A DNA stretch of 64,000 nucleotides from Cupriavidus basilensis (GTDB taxonomy: Bacteria; Pseudomonadota; Gammaproteobacteria; Burkholderiales; Burkholderiaceae): positions 248,001 through 312,000 of the forward strand of contig NZ_BBQM01000022.1 in the NCBI RefSeq assembly GCF_000876015.1. Reading direction: 5' to 3'. This document shows positions 60,213 to 64,000 of this stretch, one piece after another (position 1 is the stretch's first letter; the number at the start of each line of letters is the position of its first letter). The position numbers and the translations under genes are program-made. A model generated the notes under the pieces. The model was not told the origin of the DNA. It searched no databases and saw only the letters and a program-made list of their open reading frames with translations.

Positions 60213-60845
60213 TTACTGCTTGACCACCACCGGCAGCCGGTTGCGCTCGGTCAGCGAGCGCAGCAGGCCTTCCACGCCGCCTTGCTGGATGATCTCGTTG
60301 AACTGCTGGCGGTAGGTCTGCACCAGCCAGGCGCCCATCACGTTGAGGTCGTACACGCGCCAGCCTTGCGGGGTCTTGTGCAGGCGGTAGTCGATCTGCA
60401 CGGGCTGGCCGCTGGCGGTGTCGAGCGCGACGGTGCGGACCACCACGTCGGTCTCGGTGGGCTCGAAGCGCGAGGGCGGGTAGGCGATCTGCTGGTCGGG
60501 GCGGAGCTGGGCGATGGCGCCGGCGTAGGTGTGGATCAGCAGTATCTTGAATTGCTCGATGATCTGGTCCTGCTGCTCGGGCGTCGCCGTGCGCCAGTAG
60601 CGGCCCATCGCCAGCTGGGTGGTGCGGCGCAGGTCGGTGTAGGGCAGGATGTCGCGGTTGACGATGGCGGTGATGCGCGGGATGTCGTCGGGCGCCACGG
60701 CGCGGCTGCGCACTTCGTTGAGCACCTGCTGCGTGGCGGTCTGGATCAGGGCCTGGGGTTTCGACTGGTCGTCGATCTGCGCGAAGGCCGGGCTGGCGAA
60801 GGCAGGCAATGCCGACAATAGGGCAATCAGGAACAGTTTCTTCAT
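60213..60845 (-). CDS. MlaC/Ttg2D-like phospholipid-binding protein
   Basis: A 210-residue periplasmic protein with a 22-residue signal peptide (MKKLFLIALLSALPAFASPAFA). IPRITAIVNRDILPYTDLRR, YAGAIAQLRPDQQIAYPP and QGWRVYDLNVMGAWLVQTYR are MlaC-family segments. MlaC proteins carry phospholipids between the outer membrane and the MlaFEDB complex. Here no mlaFEDB genes lie beside it, so it is an orphan copy that may serve another transporter or duplicate the main one. Confidence 0.88.
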   Translation of the reverse strand: MKKLFLIALLSALPAFASPAFAQIDDQSKPQALIQTATQQVLNEVRSRAVAPDDIPRITAIVNRDILPYTDLRRTTQLAMGRYWRTATPEQQDQIIEQFKILLIHTYAGAIAQLRPDQQIAYPPSRFEPTETDVVVRTVALDTASGQPVQIDYRLHKTPQGWRVYDLNVMGAWLVQTYRQQFNEIIQQGGVEGLLRSLTERNRLPVVVKQ

Positions 60846-61112
60846 GCTGGGACCCCGCGTGGAAGGCGTCATGCTGCATTGCATTGTGCGCGATTTTGCC
60901 GCGTTCGGCCATTGGCGGTGGCGGCAGCGGGGCATGTGGCGGGATCGTGCGGGGCGCGCGCGGTGGCGGGTCCGGCGCGCGAAGGCAGCGTGCGCGGTCG
61001 GGGCATGGTGCTTCGCCGTGCCCCGGCACGGCATGGACGCGCAGGCCGCGCAGGCCGCGCGGGTGGCGGCGGCGGCCAAAACGCGCTCCCGCGCACGGAA
61101 GCGCGCGTTGCC

Positions 61113-61463
61113 TCAGGCGTCCACCAGCACCTCGAATCCGCCAAAGATCATGCGCTTGCCGTCGAACGGCATCTCGCCGTGGTCCTTCAGGCGCGGGTCT
61201 TCCATCGCGGCTTTCATGCCGGCGTCGCGGGTCTTGCGGTCGGGCCATGTGATCCACGAGAAGACCACGGCTTCGTCGTCCTTGCGCTGGACGGCCATCG
61301 TGAACGAGGTGAGCTTGCCTTCGGGCACGTCGTCGCCCCAGCACTCGACGAGGGCGAGGGCGCCGTGGTCCTTGAACACGGCGGCGGCGGTTTGGGCCAT
61401 CTTCTTGTAGGTTTCGCGGTTGGCGATGGGAACGGGAACGACAAATCCATCGATGTATGCCAT
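61113..61463 (-). CDS. DUF1428 protein (YbaA-like)
   Basis: A 116-residue protein with the DUF1428 start MAYIDGFVVPVPIANRE and the segments ALALVECWGDDVPEGKLTSF, FSWITWPDRKTRD and RMIFGGFEVLVD. The fold is a ferredoxin-like alpha/beta dimer. Relatives such as E. coli YbaA have no settled function. It stands alone with AAGGAGAT before the start; the 136 bases before it may hold its promoter. Confidence 0.92.
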   Translation of the reverse strand: MAYIDGFVVPVPIANRETYKKMAQTAAAVFKDHGALALVECWGDDVPEGKLTSFTMAVQRKDDEAVVFSWITWPDRKTRDAGMKAAMEDPRLKDHGEMPFDGKRMIFGGFEVLVDA

Positions 61464-61599
61464 GTCGGATCTCCTTTGCTTGTCGACGTACGGGTGATTG
61501 GCGGACGCGATGCGGCCCGCTGCCCGGACGACGATTCAGTGTGGGCGAAATCGACAGGCGGGGCGCAACTTTTCTGCGGGGTGACGCCGCGGGCGGTTT

Positions 61600-62139
61600 T
61601 CAGCCGAGCGGCAGCAGGTCCCGGAACGAGGCTTCGATGTGCGCCACCAGCGACGGGCTGGCGGTGTCGTTGAGCAGGACCTGGAAGGCGTCGAACACCA
61701 GTTCCACCGCGGCGCGGTCGGTGGCTTCGACGAGCCGCGCGCGCAGCGGGTGGTCCGCGGTGCCGAAGGTGCGCGCCATCACGTCCATCAGGTACATGCG
61801 CGCGGCGGCGAGGGAGCGTTTCCTGGCGGCTTCGGCGGGGGCGGGCGCGGGCGCCGGCGTTGCTGCCGGCGCGTGCTCGCGCGGTTGGGGCGGCGCGGCC
61901 TCGGCCCGGTCGCCCGCCGCGCGCGCCGCGAGCTGGACGAGGCCGCCTTCGATCAGCTGCGCGACGGCGCTGGCGTCGAGGCCGAGCTGACCGGCGCGGC
62001 TGACCATGTCGGCCATGCTGGTGCGGCCGTCGATCATGATCAGCAGCGCGCGGCTGCGCCGGTCGAGCGCGCCGGTCCGCTGCCCGAGTATCTCGCGTCC
62101 GGCTGCCGTTTTCTCCAGCAATCCAGCGTGATCTTGCAT
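61600..62139 (-). CDS. Conserved protein of unknown function
   Basis: A 179-residue soluble protein that I do not recognise by name. The N-terminal part (residues 1-75) has LDRRSRALLIMIDGRTSMAD and LDASAVAQLIEGGLVQL, which looks like a winged-helix-type or effector module. A Pro/Ala-rich linker (about 80-110) leads to a helical domain (YLMDVMARTF to the end). GAGGACGAGCC precedes ATG 62139. It may belong with regulatory proteins, but nothing nearby fixes its role. Confidence 0.7.
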   Translation of the reverse strand: MQDHAGLLEKTAAGREILGQRTGALDRRSRALLIMIDGRTSMADMVSRAGQLGLDASAVAQLIEGGLVQLAARAAGDRAEAAPPQPREHAPAATPAPAPAPAEAARKRSLAAARMYLMDVMARTFGTADHPLRARLVEATDRAAVELVFDAFQVLLNDTASPSLVAHIEASFRDLLPLG

Positions 62140-62484
62140 GGCTCGTCCTCCCCAGGATGGCGCCGAGGCTAGTGGCCGGAGGTGACAGCGGCATGACAGC
62201 GCGGCGCCGCGCCGGCGGGTGATGCCGGGCGCTGTCGGGTGCGCGCGGGCCTTGTCCGGCGCGCCGTGGCGGGTTGCGGGGCGGATGCGCGCGGCGCGGC
62301 GGTCGGGCGTGGACGTATCCCCCCACTTGTGGGGGGCGGCCGGGATGGGGCCCGCGCAACGGCGCGTCATCGCTCGGTCACACTCGTTTAGCAATAATCA
62401 CTGCGCACGACTATACGTTCCGTTTAAAACGGGCAATTTTCCCTTTATATAGGGCTTGAAACGCTTGCAGACAGGGGCTTGAGC
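62140..62484. other. Divergent intergenic region before the sensor gene
   Basis: This 345-base gap has no gene. It contains a perfect hairpin with CCCCCCAC/GTGGGGGG arms at 62319-62336, a palindrome CCGTTT-A-AAACGG at 62420-62432 and an AT-rich stretch CCCTTTATATAGGG at 62441-62454 that may include the sensor promoter. Confidence 0.6.
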
Positions 62485-64000
62485 ATGACCATCCGTCATC
62501 GCATTACGTTATTGGTTGTCCTGATGTTCGTGGCACTGGCGGCGATAGGCGGCTACGCCGTCTACCAGACCCGGGCCGGGGCTTCGGAGGTGAGGCAGGT
62601 GACGGAGGGCGTGGTGCCCAGCGCGCTGGCGTCCGCCGACGTGGTATCGCTGGTGAAGGATGTGCAGCTGGCCACGATGGCGCTGGTCTACGCGCCGGAC
62701 GGCAACCTGGTGGCGCAGGCGCAGGACGAGCTCAAGGCCAAGGAAGCCGCGCTGCGCGAGGCGCTCGCGCGCCAGGCCAGGGGCGCCAACGGGCAGGCGC
62801 AGAAGGGCCTGCTGACGCAGGCCGGCGAGAGCCTGGACAACTACTTCGGCGCGATCAACGAGACCGCCGAGATGAAGGCGGCGGGCCGCAACGAGATCGC
62901 GCAGGCCTTCCTGTTCGCCAACGTGGCGCGCTATCGCGACGAGATGGAGAAGATCGTCGACACGCTGCGCGTGGAGAAGAACCGCGAGAAGGACGAGGCC
63001 ATCAGCGGCCTGAACGGCAAGCTGGCGACCACCGCCACCGCCATCGGCGTGGTCAGCGGCGTGGCCATCGTCCTGCTGACGGCGATCGGCGCGCTGCTGT
63101 ACCGGCAGATCACGCGCCCGCTCACGCGCATGCAGGCGATGATGAGCGAGATCGCCACCAGCCAGGACTTCACGCGGCGCGTGCCGGTGGGCCGCATGGA
63201 CGAGATCGGCCATTCCATCGTGGCGTTCAACCAGATGATCGAGAAGATCCAGGAGAACGCCGCGCTGCTGCGCCAGAAGACCGCCGACATCCAGGCCATC
63301 CTGCAGAACATGCAGCAGGGCATCCTGACGGTGGTGGAGGGCGGCACGGTGCATCCCGAGTATTCGGTGTACCTGGAGCAGATCTTCGAGACGCCGGACA
63401 TCGCCGGGCGCGACTTCATGCAGCTGGTGTTCGCCGGCACCGACCTGGGCGCGGACGCGCTGTCGCAGATCGACGCGGCGGTGGGCGCCTGCCTGGGGCA
63501 GGACGCCATCAACTTCGTGTTCAACCAGCACCTGCTGGCGGGCGAGGTGGCGCGGCGCATGCCGGACGGCCGCGTGAAGATGCTGGACCTGAGCTGGTCG
63601 GCCATCACCGACGACGCCGACACGGTGACGCGGCTGATGCTGTGCGTGCGCGACGTGACGCAGTTGCGCCAGCTCGCGGCCGAGGCCAGCGAGCAGCGCC
63701 GCAGCCTGGAGATCATCGGCGAGATCCTCGCGGTGAGCCAGGAGAAGTTCCACCAGTTCATCGAGAGCTCGACCACCTTCATCCACGAGAACGAGCGCAT
63801 CATCCGCCAGTACTCGGAGGCGGACAGCGCCGCCATCGCCGCGCTGTTCCGCAACATGCACACCATCAAGGGCAACGCGCGCACCTACAACCTGCAGCAC
63901 CTGACCGACGTGGTGCACGAGACCGAGCAGCGCTACGAATCGCTGCGCCAGTCCGACGAGGACAGCGCCTGGGACCAGGACAGCCTGATGCAGGAACTGG
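62485..64000 (+). CDS. HAMP-PAS-HPt sensor/chemotaxis-type protein (partial, 5' part)
   Basis: The frame runs from ATG 62485 to the right edge (505 codons) with no stop. Helices at about residues 8-27 and 185-207 bracket a periplasmic four-helix-type sensor. A HAMP linker follows (RQITRPLTRMQAMMSEIA), then a PAS-like region (about 265-385) and an HPt domain with His459 in NMHTIKGNART, the CheA/HPt phosphorylation motif. The missing part probably carries kinase and receiver domains, making it a CheA-like or hybrid phosphorelay protein. Confidence 0.82.
   Translation, partial: MTIRHRITLLVVLMFVALAAIGGYAVYQTRAGASEVRQVTEGVVPSALASADVVSLVKDVQLATMALVYAPDGNLVAQAQDELKAKEAALREALARQARGANGQAQKGLLTQAGESLDNYFGAINETAEMKAAGRNEIAQAFLFANVARYRDEMEKIVDTLRVEKNREKDEAISGLNGKLATTATAIGVVSGVAIVLLTAIGALLYRQITRPLTRMQAMMSEIATSQDFTRRVPVGRMDEIGHSIVAFNQMIEKIQENAALLRQKTADIQAILQNMQQGILTVVEGGTVHPEYSVYLEQIFETPDIAGRDFMQLVFAGTDLGADALSQIDAAVGACLGQDAINFVFNQHLLAGEVARRMPDGRVKMLDLSWSAITDDADTVTRLMLCVRDVTQLRQLAAEASEQRRSLEIIGEILAVSQEKFHQFIESSTTFIHENERIIRQYSEADSAAIAALFRNMHTIKGNARTYNLQHLTDVVHETEQRYESLRQSDEDSAWDQDSLMQEL

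Overview
The window reads as chromosome of a high-GC betaproteobacterium of the Burkholderiaceae, most like Cupriavidus/Ralstonia. The pointers are dense coding with G/C-rich third positions, a nadA-nadC/nadB set, a fkpB-ispH pair, a livJHMGF operon, a hutH-D-I-F-G cluster with the formylglutamate branch, and a Burkholderia-type porin. The genus is inferred from gene content and protein similarity recalled from memory; no search was run.

Layout. 1-10.5 kb is housekeeping: the tail of a hydrolase, an MscS channel, a fatty acid desaturase, NAD synthesis (nadA, nadC, convergent nadB), rpmB-rpmG, radC, fkpB and ispH. 11-16.2 kb is a complete branched-chain amino acid ABC uptake system (livJ, terminator, livHMGF). 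16.6-20.1 kb holds argD, a ferredoxin-type reductase and a divergent SDR protein. 20.2-26.8 kb is the histidine utilisation cluster. It keeps HutC-type operators and hutH, hutD, hutI, hutF and hutG. The repressor hutC survives only as its last 64 codons, and urocanase (hutU) is replaced by a 21-codon ORF whose start and stop look like the joined ends of a deleted gene.

26.8-33.2 kb is an accessory locus: a TetR regulator, an MFS transporter, a large Ntn-hydrolase-like protein and a porin. They are tied together by TTGAC-N5-GTCAA operators at two promoters, which suggests an uptake and hydrolysis system for an unknown amide or ester. Cardiolipin synthase follows. 35-41 kb carries XylD- and XylX-like dehydratases (Weimberg-type sugar-acid catabolism), a LacI/GntR regulator and an ACS-family transporter, with TTACCGGTAA operators at both promoters.

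41-47.3 kb has two cyclic-di-GMP enzymes, a secreted esterase and an AraC regulator. At 47.3-47.7 kb, on the minus strand, is the most striking feature: a tRNA-Leu(CAA) gene split in its anticodon loop by a 236-nt group I intron closely resembling the Azoarcus tRNA-Ile ribozyme. 47.9-54.5 kb is a four-gene tripartite exporter (NodT, HlyD, RbbA-like double-ATPase/permease, YhhJ-like permease) behind a perfect 21-bp palindrome. The remainder holds a PhaC-like DUF3141 protein, a LytS/LytTR two-component pair, a crotonase, an orphan mlaC, two small conserved proteins, and the start of a HAMP/HPt sensor that runs off the right edge.
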